DNA from: Xestospongia bergquistia
Taxonomy: Eukaryota; Porifera; Demospongiae; Haplosclerida; Petrosiidae
DNA length: 64,000 nt
NCBI GenBank assembly: GCA_963965975.1
Contig: OZ014419.1
Coordinates: forward strand, 6,156,150-6,220,149
Reading direction: 5' to 3'
Shown: one piece after another, positions 1 through 12,300 of the stretch
How positions within the stretch are numbered: position 1 is the first letter of the stretch
How the letters are laid out: every line of letters begins with the position of its first letter
The notes under the pieces: generated by a model
Told to the model about the DNA's origin: nothing
Database searches by the model: none
What the model saw: only the letters and a program-made list of their open reading frames with translations
Translations under genes and position numbers: made by a program

Positions 1-229
1 AGAACCAACACGAGTGAATAACTTGGATATCCATGCTGTGCCAAGTTTTGTTAACAATGGTCCAAGTATTGTTGTGTCTTCTTCTACAGGATTACTATAT
101 CATTACAGGAAAAAACTTACTACTGATTGTAAGAACCGCACACTAACATATGACCCTTATATGTTAAAATATGAAACAGTTTTACTGGAACGTTTGAATA
201 AGAGAAAGAAATTTCTGGAAAACTGTTGA
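1..229 (+). CDS. C-terminal exon of a probable GT92-family glycosyltransferase (partial)
   Basis: The frame is open from the window edge to a stop at 227-229, so only the last 75 or so residues are visible. The tail contains RVNNLDIHAV, then LLYHYRKK, then a cysteine followed by YDPYMLKYETVLLERLNKR. An 'H-Y-R' motif, a cysteine and a 'D..M.KYE..L..R.N' helix are what I recall from the C-terminus of glycosyltransferase family 92 (DUF23) enzymes, which are Golgi membrane proteins that galactosylate glycans. The catalytic DxD region lies off the window, so the family call rests on the tail alone. The next gene (filamin) is convergent. Confidence 0.45.
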   Translation, partial: EPTRVNNLDIHAVPSFVNNGPSIVVSSSTGLLYHYRKKLTTDCKNRTLTYDPYMLKYETVLLERLNKRKKFLENC

Positions 230-767
230 TACACCGACTTCTTTGTTAGCTATATTATATTTATTGATGAACAATGTGTACATCAAACTTCCAATTAAAT
301 TTTCCATATATGATATACAATTATTGTATGACAATAATTATATATTTTCAATTTATGATACATATATGCTCCTATAAAATTATATATATATATATATATG
401 TCATAATTTAATGACATGCAAATTGTATTTTGTTTAATACTTTTTTTAATTTTTAAAGATGCAATAGTAAAAATTGAAATGAAATATTTGTAATTTCTGA
501 TGATTTATTAAAAGTAAACGGGGACTGACTGATGAATTGTTATGACATTCTACATTTAAAATTAATATCAGTGAACCTAACAGTTATAATTTGACTTGTT
601 TATAACTAGTTAATAGATAGAATTCATTGTAATAGGAGAATCTGCAGTAAAAAAAGAAAAAAAACATGAAAGATTGTAATTATTAAATAGATATTTGACT
701 TCACTATATTTTACACACTCTACTTATTGACAGTGACTACGTTCAACAATAGATTGGCTTACTTGAT
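230..767. other. Convergent intergenic spacer
   Basis: AT-rich spacer between the 3' ends of the GT92-like gene and filamin, with an (AT)n run near 383-401. I see no coding exon or structured RNA here. Confidence 0.6.
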
Positions 768-3700
768 TTAGGAAATCAATATCTCAGAACTTGATTCACC
801 CTCAGGTTTTTCTTTGTCATGAATACCATTAGTCAAATCTGCTGCTTCTTTTTCACCTTGCTCTTTCTCCTCTATATCATCTGTTTGCTTATGGATCTCA
901 ACTTTGAAAGGACTACCTGGAATATGTTCTTCTGACCATGTTATATCAATGGAGTATTTTCCTGCATATTTAGGATCATAACGAACCAGAATGATACGGT
1001 CATCATCAGGATGACGTCTCATGTTGATCCTAAATGCTCCCTTTGGTCCATGAACTCGTACTGACAGAGTACCAGTACCAGCATTGGCAGTTTCCACTGT
1101 AAAGTTACCTTCCTGTCCAATGTAACCATCTTCAAGACCAGGTCCGTATGCCTTCACATTGTAGGGTTTGGGCGGTTCTGATACTTTGATTTTGAATGGG
1201 GACTCATTGATGTTATCTCCATTGAGAGTTACCTTGACAAGATACTTGCCTGCAGTGGTAGGTTCTAGAGTACATGTATAAGATCCATCGTATTCTTTCT
1301 CCACCATACCGGTAATACTGGATTGACGAGATTTAGCCGATACTGCTATATCACCTTCCTCGTTCATATCTTCAATTGCTATAACCTTAAATGTAATTGG
1401 TGTTTCAAGGTAGGCCTCAGTGGGTGGGTCGACTACTTTCAAATTGGTAGCATGAAGAGGCACGTAACATTTCATATTAAAGGGACTCTCTGGGATCTCT
1501 TCATTACTCCACTTAATTGAAATCTTGTAGTTGCCAGATCTTGTGGGTATGTAGGTGACTTCGTGTTCTCCATGACCAAGATCTGAGGTGTGGGCTACAA
1601 TTTCTGTTCCATCATCAGAGGCAATTTTAACCATCAGTTCTCCATCACCAGCTCCTTCAGTGAAAACAGAGAATTTTCCTTCTTTGTCAACTTGTGAGAG
1701 TGTTAATCCTTCTCCTTCAGCTCGACAGACTGCAGCATCTGTTTGATCAGCAAAGAGGAGTTTAAATGGAGAACCATCAATGTGGTTGCCATCATATTTG
1801 ATAACCAACTGGTATTCAGAACCCTCTCCAAGATCAAAATGAACTTTGAACTTGTGCTCTTCTAGTTCATCAATAACAACAGATTGACGCTCATCTGAAT
1901 TTGGATTATCAACATGAGCTGTGAGCTTTCCCTTGCCAGCATTTTCTGTGGATATCAAAAACACAACGTGATCTTCACCTTCATCAGTCTGCTCAACATC
2001 GTTACTGATCATATAACATTTGGAAGCATCTCCTCTCTCATTAAATGTAACATTAAAGGGGCTGTCCATTATATGATTACCACCAAACAATACAGATAAT
2101 TCGTGGTTTCCTTGCTCTTCTGGTAAGATCTCAACTTGATATGTATCACTACCAAGATTGGATACTTTGATATGAGCAGCACTTAGCGGTTTGATATTAA
2201 CCTCAAGTTCACCATCCCCAATTTCGCTACAGTGGAGCTTAAATCGATGTGGGACACCAACTCGGAAGTTATCTAAATCCAAATCGAGACCAGTTATGAT
2301 TTTCTTCTTCCTCTGCTTGAATGTTAGTGTATAAGGACTCGCATCAATAGCTTGGTCATCCCAGAGAATGTCAACATGATACTGACCTGGAACAGATGGT
2401 GAGAACTCACAGGTATAGGTTCCATCATTGTTATCAAAAATCTTAACGTCAGCTTTACCTGGACCTCGAGCTGTGATATTCAGGGTACCAGGACCAGCAT
2501 CAAGAGTGGAGATTCGAAATTGGCATGGCTTTCCGAAACGTTGTGTCTTTTCAAACAGAGGTTTATCTTCAAGGACAACAAAACATTTTGATGGATCAGA
2601 CTTGTATTCTTTGACTGTGACTCGGTATGGACTACCGGGAAGTGGATTTTCATCTTTGCTAACATGAATAAGGTAGTCTCCTGGAACATCAGGGGTAAAT
2701 GAGACTGAGAAGGCACCGTACTTATCACCACCAACACTTGGTTTGACTGATGATGCATCAGGAGGGCCATCAACTTCTACTTTAAGATCATCAGGTGAAA
2801 CTTCGTCTAGATCAGTAGGAAGCAGAAGAGTAAATGGTCGTTTTGCATCAACAATGGCAGGATTCTCGATCTGACTAGGTGATTTGCTAGGCTCAAATCC
2901 TCCTAAACCAACAACCTTGACAGGGAAAGGAGAACCAGCAATAGGGTCACCTTTGTGAAGGACTTCCAGTTGGTAATCATCGGGAAAAGAAGGAGCAAAA
3001 TGAGCTCGATAGAGACCTTCTTCTTCATCTAGTCTTTGCAATTTGAAGTCTGCATTATAAATATTACGTCCAGTAGCACTAGCTGTGATAGTTGATATTG
3101 AAGAACCAGGTGTTAACTTAAAGTAAACATTAACTGATTTAGAGACTTCGAGCAGATTGAGATTGGAGGCAAGAGTATGGCTAATCTCTGGTGGTTTCTC
3201 TATGACATCAATTTTAAAGGGGCTACCTGGAATAGGTTTATTATCAAAGAGGGCATCAAAAGTATGAATTCCTGTGGTTATAGGAATATATTCACCAATA
3301 TAAGTGCTATCTCCATTGTCCATAATCTTAAAATCAGGTTTATCTTTGCCTTTCTTACGAATATTAGCTTTAAGAACTAATTCAGCTTCACCAGCATCAA
3401 CAGTATTAATAGAAAATTTAATGGGCTCATGAACAAAGGCAACATCAGATGGGTCAATATCAACTTTGACTTTACTGGGATCTGGTGGATTAGCATATCG
3501 TAGACGGTATGGACTACCAGCAACATCAGTTCCACGAAGATGTACATGGACATTATAGAAACCTGGTTGGGATGGCTGGAAAGTCAACCTGAACTGTCCT
3601 TTACCATCTTTAGCAATCTTAACTTTTGTTCTTTGGTTGGTGCCATCAAGTATAGCATAAGCTTCAAGGTCTTTAGGCTTACAGTCAGCTGTTAACTTCA

Positions 3701-6700
3701 GATGCACAGGATTGTTGTAAGGATATACCTTTTTACCAGTAATAGCAGAACCACTGACAACTTTAAATACAAGTGGACAACCAGGTATGAGATCACTGCC
3801 CCAATGGAGATTAACACGATGTTCTCCAGGTCCCGTGGGTGTGTATGAAATATGATAAATACCAGGTTGTTTCTCATCTTCGGTAACTTGAACATTTGAA
3901 GGGTTGTCCCCACTTGGTCCAGATGTTGTCACATTTAGGGATCCTTTTCCAGCAGCTGTAGCATCAACGCCAAAGTTTAATGGTTTATCAATGATGGGAT
4001 AAAAGGAGAGTTGTTCAAGGCCAAATATGACACATTTAGAGGCATCAACTGGAATAGAGTAGTGAACAATGATTGGTGAATTAGGAGCAGGTTTGTCACC
4101 ATATTCCAATGACAGGACATAGCGATCTGGTTTGGTTGGATTGAAGTAGATACCATAATCTCCTTTACCTTTTTTAGTTACACTAATATGAGCTGGCCCA
4201 TTCTTATCACCAACAGCAGTGGCTTTGAGTTCCTTTTCTTCTCTATCATCAACTTTTGGTTCAGCTTCAGGGATGTTTTCAGGAGCAGGATCTTCAAAGT
4301 CAATATCTAATGGATTACCGATCAGCATGTACATTTCTGTAGGTGTTGATTCCTGAGGTCTGACATCTTCCCAGTCTGATGGAAACTCTAGTCCTGCCTC
4401 AACATTTGATAACAGCACCATGTCAGCAACTTCTCGTATAGGATGAACAGGAATAGTAAGAGGAGAACGAGGGACAGATTGTCCCTCAAAGGAAATAGAC
4501 AGCTTATAGTTGTCTTCATTTGATGGAATAAAAGTCAACTTGTACTTGGCTTGGTCAACCTCTGTGATTGATACTGGTACAGGTCCTGTTGATTCACCAG
4601 TACAAGTTGCAGCAAGTTTACCGGGTCCGGCATGGGAGCAGTCTACCATTGTATCAACAGGTTGTTCAGCCATTGAATACACAGGATCATCAACAATGAC
4701 ACGATCGGCATGAATTTTTGGGACTAAATCAATTTTGAATGGAGAACCGGGAACATCTTTATCGCTCCAAAGTAAAGACAGATGATAAATATCTTCACGA
4801 ATGGGTGTTATTATGCATCTGTACTTTTCCACATCTGGATCTGGCTTGTCTAACTCCACAGGAAGATTTGCAGAATTCTCTGCTCGGCAGTAAGATTTAA
4901 GATGACCCACACCAGCTTCAGTAGCATCAACACGGAAAATTGCTCTGACTGAAGTTGCAAAACTGTCTGGTTTGGTGACAATGATCTTTGAAGCATCTGG
5001 TGGAATGATGTTGACTTTAAATGGAGAACCAGGGACATGTTCATCAGACCAAAAGACACTAACAGTTAAAAGGTCAGGCTGAGGAGCTTCTAAATTGAGA
5101 TCATAAAGTTTAGGTTCTTTTTCTGAAATTTTTACTGGCACATTACCAATGCGTCGTCCGTGACAAGAGGCAGAGAGCTCACCAGCACCTGCATCATTCA
5201 CGTCAGCAGTGAGGCTGACAGGAAGTTGTCCTACTTCGTACACAGGACCCTTTATGATGACATTTTCAGGACGAGGTTTATCAACAACGTTGATAATGAA
5301 AGAAGAGCCAGGTACAGGGTCACCACCCCAAAGAATATTCACTTTGTATTCATCAGGTGTAGCAGTATTTACTGCCACAGTATAGTGCCTATCACCATGG
5401 TCTTCAATCTCAACACCAGGCTTGTGGCCAGTGTAAACACCAATACAGGTTGCTATCAAATCACCTTCATTGGCACCAGCTGCATTTATCACATATTTGT
5501 GAGGTGTGTCAACAACAAAAACACCGAGTCTACCAGGAACTGGTTCAGAGACTATCACATCATCAGCACCACTACCAGCTCCGACAAACAACTGAACAGG
5601 AGCATTTGGAATCTCTTCTCCGTCAAAGTAAATATCAATGGCATGTGATCCAGCTTCTTCTGGTACGAAATGAATTAAGTAAGTACCATCACCTTGATCT
5701 TTGATGTCAACATTTGTTTGTCCTTTAGGTCCATGCAGCTTTGCAGTTACTTCACCTTCGCCAGCAAACTGAGCTGATACTCTAAAACTAACAGGTTGGT
5801 TGATAGTGTAGCTACCTTCTTTAATAGCAGCTGCATTTACATGGCATTTAGTAGGATCATTGACTAAGAATTTGAATGGAGAATCGTGGATAGGTTTGTC
5901 TGCAAAGAGAACGTCAATAGACAGGACGCCAACTTCAAAAGGAGAGAATGATAGACCATAACTGTTTGAGTCAACTGAATGCAACATGACTTTTTGAGGC
6001 AAGGATGGACCACGACCAGACGTTTTCAACTCCCCATCACCTGCACCATGAGTATCAACAATGAAACTGGCTTCTTTAGATGCTCTAAGATACCCAATTG
6101 GTAGATCTCTAGCTCGACATTTGCTAGAATCAGCAGGAACAACAGGAGACACATGAAATGGACTACCAGTGATAGGTATATTTTCCCATTTTACTTCAAT
6201 AGTGTGATCACCTTTATCCGTGGGAGTGTAAGAACATATATACTCATTGATAGTATCCTCACGAATCTGAACGGGGACTGCACCATTAGGTCCTACGATG
6301 TTTACTGATACAGTGCTCTGACCAGCATTGTGGGTTTTAATCCGGAATGTGGCTGGCTGGTCAATAGTGGCACCAGTCAAACCAGATCCAGATGCAACAC
6401 ATCTCTTAGGATCAATGACACGAGCAGTAAAGGGGCTATTGTTGATATGGTTACCTGCCCATAATGCTGCGATTGTATGAGGACCAGCTTCAACGGGTGT
6501 ATATTTGACTGCATAGATACGATCATTTGTTTCTGAAATCTCAGTACCAATGTTACCAGTTGGACCTCGTATTTCTAATTGTAGTTGACCAGCTCCACCG
6601 TTAATACAATTGACTGTGAACTCAGCTTTCTCTCCCACAATACATTTCTCTATTCCTTGACCACTGGCAAAGCACCCAGCTGAATTTGAAGGCTCAATGT

Positions 6701-9174
6701 GATGTAAAGTAAATGGAGAACCTCGAATGTGCTCTTTGTTGACTAAGATCTCAACTGTATAAGTACCTGGTTTCTGAGGAGTGTAGCGTACGGCAGTACT
6801 GTTAGCAACAGGATCATTCTTTTGGTAGTCAACTTTGGAACCATCAGGAGCAGTAATGTTAATATCAAGTGGTGCCCAGTCAGGAATACGACCACGTATC
6901 ACAAAATTGGTCTCCTTGAATGCTTTGTCTCCTTTGATACCTGGTCCTGCAGCTGTTATTCCAGCCAATATATTGCTATCAGTGGACGGAGTTACATGTT
7001 GGAAATAAGTCAAGTAAGTCATCATTGTTAGCGGATCAAGAGTGGGATCAACAAACTGCTCTGGAGTAATAATTTTGGGTACTCCGAGACGTTCAGCATA
7101 ATCCATGCTTTTTTCAGCATTGCCCAGAGGGTCATCTGGAGTCATTTCCTCATAGTCGGGAAATTGCCCACCAGAGACTACATCTGTGAGACAGCCCAAT
7201 GCCATGCCGTCTTTCCAATTAGACGTGAAGTTGGTGATGTTGTATGAAGGGATTTTAGATTGTATCCACTCCAAGAGGGCATTCTTTCCAACAGATTCTT
7301 GATTACAATAGTAACCAACATATGTGATAACTGACAATTCGTCTGGATGATCAACACAAAGATTTTCTGGTTGAATGATCTACAGAATAGTAGGAAAAAA
7401 ATAAACAAATGACATATATCAGACAAATATTTACTAATAGAAATAAACAGTAACTTACCTGTGGGATTCCAAAATGCTCTTCAGCAAGGTTCATAGCATT
7501 TCTAGTATTTTCTAGGCGATCTGCAGGATCCAAAGTAGCATAGTTGGGAATAAGACCTGGTTTCATTTTGTCTACAAGTGCAGATACTCTACGGCCATCA
7601 TTCCAATCTGTAGTAAAGTTAGAAGCTCCTATATCAGGCAAAGTGGCCCGTATCCATCCTAACAGTAGCTTCTTAGCTGATGGAGAAGCCTGCTTTTTAG
7701 TTTTCTTCCTTTCCAATGGAGCAGCTGATGCTCCTTCTGAGGGTGCTGGCTCCTCCTCAACAGGAACCCCAATACCCAATTGATATCGTTGGATAAGGGT
7801 CCAAATAAGACCAAGCATTAGCTTTCCATTATGTTCAATGACATCTCCTGGACCTGCAAGGACAGAGAAAACAAAAATGAAGGTGGACAGAGAAGTATGT
7901 TCAATGTGAGGTTATAGTAATAGTAAAGATTACAGTAACTTCAAAATATACTATAGTAACCCTTATGAGGTATGTGGCTTCTCACATTCCATACACTACC
8001 ATGTTAAAGCTGCCAAGGCTTAATTATAGCATTCTGTTAGAATGTCAGAACAAAAACAAGTTCTGTTAATATAGAGTCAGAATACTTAGATTTTCCACAG
8101 TTGTGGTCAGCAAGAATGTGTCTAATTATTATCATGCAAACAAAGTCACAATTTAAGCTTAATTACCAGGAATCCCCTCACAACATTCTTCAGCCAATTA
8201 TCCAAACTGTAGGTATCAGTATGAAACATGAAATACTTTAACACTTGATACTATTCTGCTTACCAATAGAGTCAAACCACAAACCCAGACAAATGTAGGA
8301 ATGTAAGTCTACTCCTAATTACACAATCATACAATGCATACCAATCTAATTTAGTTGCTGAACAAACTATTTAGTATTTTTAGTAACAGCTATTTATAGA
8401 ACAAAGGATCACACACTACAATAACTGGTAACAGAGTAGTTATTCATTAACTCATTCATCCATTAATTGTAGCATATTTTAGAAGCCATTCACTCATCAT
8501 ATAATGCCTTCAAATCTATATGGCACAGGAGTTGTTGTTGATGTTTGCATAACACATTGTACTTTCCACACACACAATCATAATGTGATGTTCTAGTACC
8601 ACAGACGTTTCCTTAATTCACAGGCTTTGGAACAAGGTGTTATACATATTGCATTTTGTCATTACTTAGTGTAAAGTAATTGTGTTCGTTATACTTGGAA
8701 TTCCATAATTAATTTTAGTTGCCATTTTTCAAATATAGTCTATCAACATCTATCTTAATAAAATGTTAATTCTTACCAATATTGACAAGCTCAATCTTTT
8801 CAACATTCTTCATAAAATCGAATGCTCTGGCCAAATTCTCTGTTTTTTGAACTTGGAGTCTAGGATTTTTCTTGTACCTAGAAAATTACCGACACAATTT
8901 AGATAGAAGACCAGTTACAGTACTACAATCACAAAAATGAGAGCTCAATTGTTGACACAAGGACTTACTTTAATTTGTCTCTGTTGTGGTGCGCTAACAC
9001 TTCCAACAACTTGCTCAACGTGACTCCATCATCGAAGGTCGTATAAAGATCTTCAACTTTCGCACCGGTGTCCTTTAACCGATCATTACACCAGTTTGTA
9101 AATGTGCTTTTCTGGACTTTAATCCATTCCTTCTCGCTCTCGCTGCTAACACGTTCGCGAGCTTCTTCTGCCAT
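768..9174 (-). CDS. Filamin with three N-terminal CH domains (jitterbug-like)
   Basis: Actin cross-linking cytoskeletal scaffold of about 2,437 aa in four exons: 8969-9174, 8777-8877, 7459-7853 and 768-7379. The frame is continuous across all junctions. CH1 (about residues 16-130) opens with KSTFTNWCNDRL. CH2 (about 155-260) contains LLLGWIRATLPDI and NFTTDWNDGR. CH3 (about 266-375) contains ALLEWIQSKIP and NFTSNWKDGMALG. The rest, about 385-2405, is some 21 filamin-type Ig repeats, each ending in a G/xSPF-like strand such as VPGSPFKVNI or IPGSPFKVEI; the acidic tail ends EGESSSEILIS. Ordinary filamins have two CH domains; Drosophila Jitterbug is the known three-CH filamin. No canonical hinge or obvious separate dimerisation repeat was identified. 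All repeats lie in one 6.6-kb exon, unlike the intron-rich neighbours. Confidence 0.93.
7854..8776 (-). other. Filamin intron 2
   Basis: A 923-bp AT-rich intron with a GTAAGA donor at 8776 and a TGCAG acceptor at 7854. I see no gene or repeat array inside it. Confidence 0.7.
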
Positions 9175-9337
9175 TGCTTCTTTACAGACTGAATGCCGGG
9201 CAGGGCTCGTGTTTACATTTTATTACTTGCCGCAGGTATTCCAAACACCCAATTAATTCAAAATTTAAAACGTAATAATTAATATTTTCTCATCTCAAGC
9301 AAGTTAATGAAAAATACACAAAATTTATATATATATT

Positions 9338-12300
9338 TTAATAACTAGTTTGAGTATTTTCATTATTGACATTGTCACTACTTTTATTCTCACCCCTTGA
9401 AGTATTGTTATCGTCAAGATTAGCATTTCGAGTCCAGCGACTTTGCCCTCGAGTCCACCTTCGTGTCACTTTACGTTCATATTCTTCTCTCTCATACATT
9501 GGTACACCAGACCTCCCTCGTACCCCTTGATTATTAGTCATATAATGAGGCTGAGAATAATTAGCTACTTTGTTGATTGTGGTTTGTTCACTATAGTATA
9601 CCAGCGACCCTCGTCTGTGCTGAGGAATAAATGAGTCAGCATTCTCAGCACTTAATTGATTTGTATTTTGAGGAACAAAATGACGACGATGACCAAATGA
9701 GCCTTCTCCTTCTCTTTCAGAAAGTTTCTAAAAAAATACAGATACTATAAATTATATTATTGGTATGTAATAATACTTTACAAGTTGAAGTGTTTGTGAT
9801 TAGAAGGATTTATTAATACAGCTAGGAGATGAGTGGTATGTGAAAATTTGGCTGAATTTAAAGGACCTTGTTGCTCGATAGTACCATAGGATATATCCTG
9901 CAGGTGGTACATCACTTCTATATGTTATTAGAACATAACGAGGTGTTTAATTGTCAAAGAGTTTATACACTGAATAAAAATAGTGAATATATTACTTGAA
10001 TTTAAATAGGAAACATTTATAACAGAGAACTCTTAAATGGTATGTATATATATGATAGAGAATATATAACCTACCCTCTTATATGTTACATTTAAGGCAG
10101 AATATATATCACTTTAAATGGTACATGTGTATACACATATGATAGTATTGTGTACATTCTATTAAACTGTATATACCTTCTAAAGTATTATTAGTATTAA
10201 TATGCAAAGTTTAAACATGCAAATTATGCTGATTAAACCATCATTCCAAGTTCAATGAGAACTACCACATCAAAAGGGACATATGCCAACATTACTAGTT
10301 CTTCATTAGAAGGAAACAAACATATACCAAGAAATGTTTAAGGATAATCTCTTTTATAGTTTGATATCCTGTCATGACTGTAGTCGTTAATAGAGTTATT
10401 TATAAACATTGAAGTCATATAATTATTATAGTTAATGTAATAATGTTTTCATAAATCAGGATATTGTATAACATGTCTTAAGACTCACACCCACTCGTTT
10501 AACGAAGAGACTCATATTTAAGATAAAAAGGATTATAATTGAACCATATGTTATGTATTAAGTTATTATTACCTCACAATCTTCAAACTGAACTGTATTA
10601 CATAAATGACTAGCAAGTCATATGTCAAACATGTAGTTGATACATTTTTATCAATTGGCCAGAAACTTAGTGTTCAGTGATTAATCTTCCCTTACAAATT
10701 AGACTACGACATCTACTGATATCAATCTGTTATGGTTTCTATAATAATTTCAGTCAGCATAAAGCATCCATTTCTTTGTTTACATACTCTATCACTTCAG
10801 TACAAAATACATCATATAACTAGTTCATATTCCCATCAATTTAAATGCTCAAATAATTTGTAAAGTGGCTCAATATATTTAAATTTGTATGAGTAGCAAA
10901 CAGTAAAACTATACTAGATATAAAATCAATCATGCCCCCATCATTGTACCAGTAAATTTATTAGATTTGACTACTACCAATAACTTTATTCATCAATAGT
11001 CCTACACATAACAATACAAAGAAATGGACACAGCCCAGTTACTACCACTTGGACCAAAAAATTGCTACCTATACAAACATACTTTCCTAATAGACTATCA
11101 AATACATATATTATTACTACTAGTTGTACATTATATTATATAGAGGAGTTTACTTGATTACAGGTAGTTCCAATAATTATAACACAAAACTTCTAGGAAT
11201 GTTTTGAGTGGGCTCTGTTGTGAATAGTTTGGTTTACTGCTAAAATTGCTAGGTTTCTAATAGCTGGAACTATAGGTCTGCTAGGATTCAGTCATTACAT
11301 TATTATGACATCATTGCAATGTCAACTGAGTAAGCTAAGAAATTCTAGAAGAATGTACACAGTATCTTCAACCCCTCTCCATTTTCTGATACATAAAATA
11401 TTATATTTGTCAGATATCAAGTAATAACAAAAGTTAATTATTAAATATTTGACATCAACCTCTTGACTTTCAAATTCTTACACTATCATCTATTCAATAA
11501 TTATATATTATAAATAAATTGCACTTCAAAATTCCATTACAACTATGACAATATAGATACCATCACATAAAAATTATAATCTTTACTAAAATGTGACAAA
11601 GTCACAGTACAATGTATCCAGGCAACTGGCAGTCAGACATCAAAAGGTAATTCCAGGAACTCAATTACTACCAGCAGACTAACCACAGTAATCTGATAAT
11701 AGGGTTTTAGATGAGTAGGTATGTCAAAACATAACAGTCCACACATAATAGTAGCAGTTATAGTAATAGTTCATTTGTATAACAATTTCACACAAAATCA
11801 AGCAGTTTCAAAGTAGACTCAATTTATTTAATGGTGCCATGTCTTGCTGTTACCATAGTGACTACAACTTACATTTACAACACACACAAAGTAGTAGTTA
11901 CTATAAGATTAGTTTATTTGAATAACAATTTCACACAAATCAAGCAGTTTCAAGTAAACTCAATCTACTTAATTGTGCAATGTGGTGTTGCTGTTACCAT
12001 AGCAACTGATCATAGTGACTACAACTTACATTCATAATCACTCTTTGGTCATTGGGTTTAAGAAGGTTCCATGCTCTGTCAACTGCATGTGGTTTGGTCT
12101 TCTCAGTCTCCTCCATATACCTAGTTAATAGCAATAATAACAGGGACAAATTAAAGGGACTCAACATATAGATATTACTTACTAAGTATTATGTAACTGA
12201 GATTATTAGATGTGGGTTGATCCAGGGAGGAATAGGGTGGCTAACCCTATAATGTACTATTAATTGATAGCAATGCCAATAATGTGCCATTAAAAATGCC

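Noticed and set aside
5160-5704. Plus-strand ORFs of 162 and 84 aa inside filamin
   Set aside because: Antisense shadows of the filamin repeat exon.
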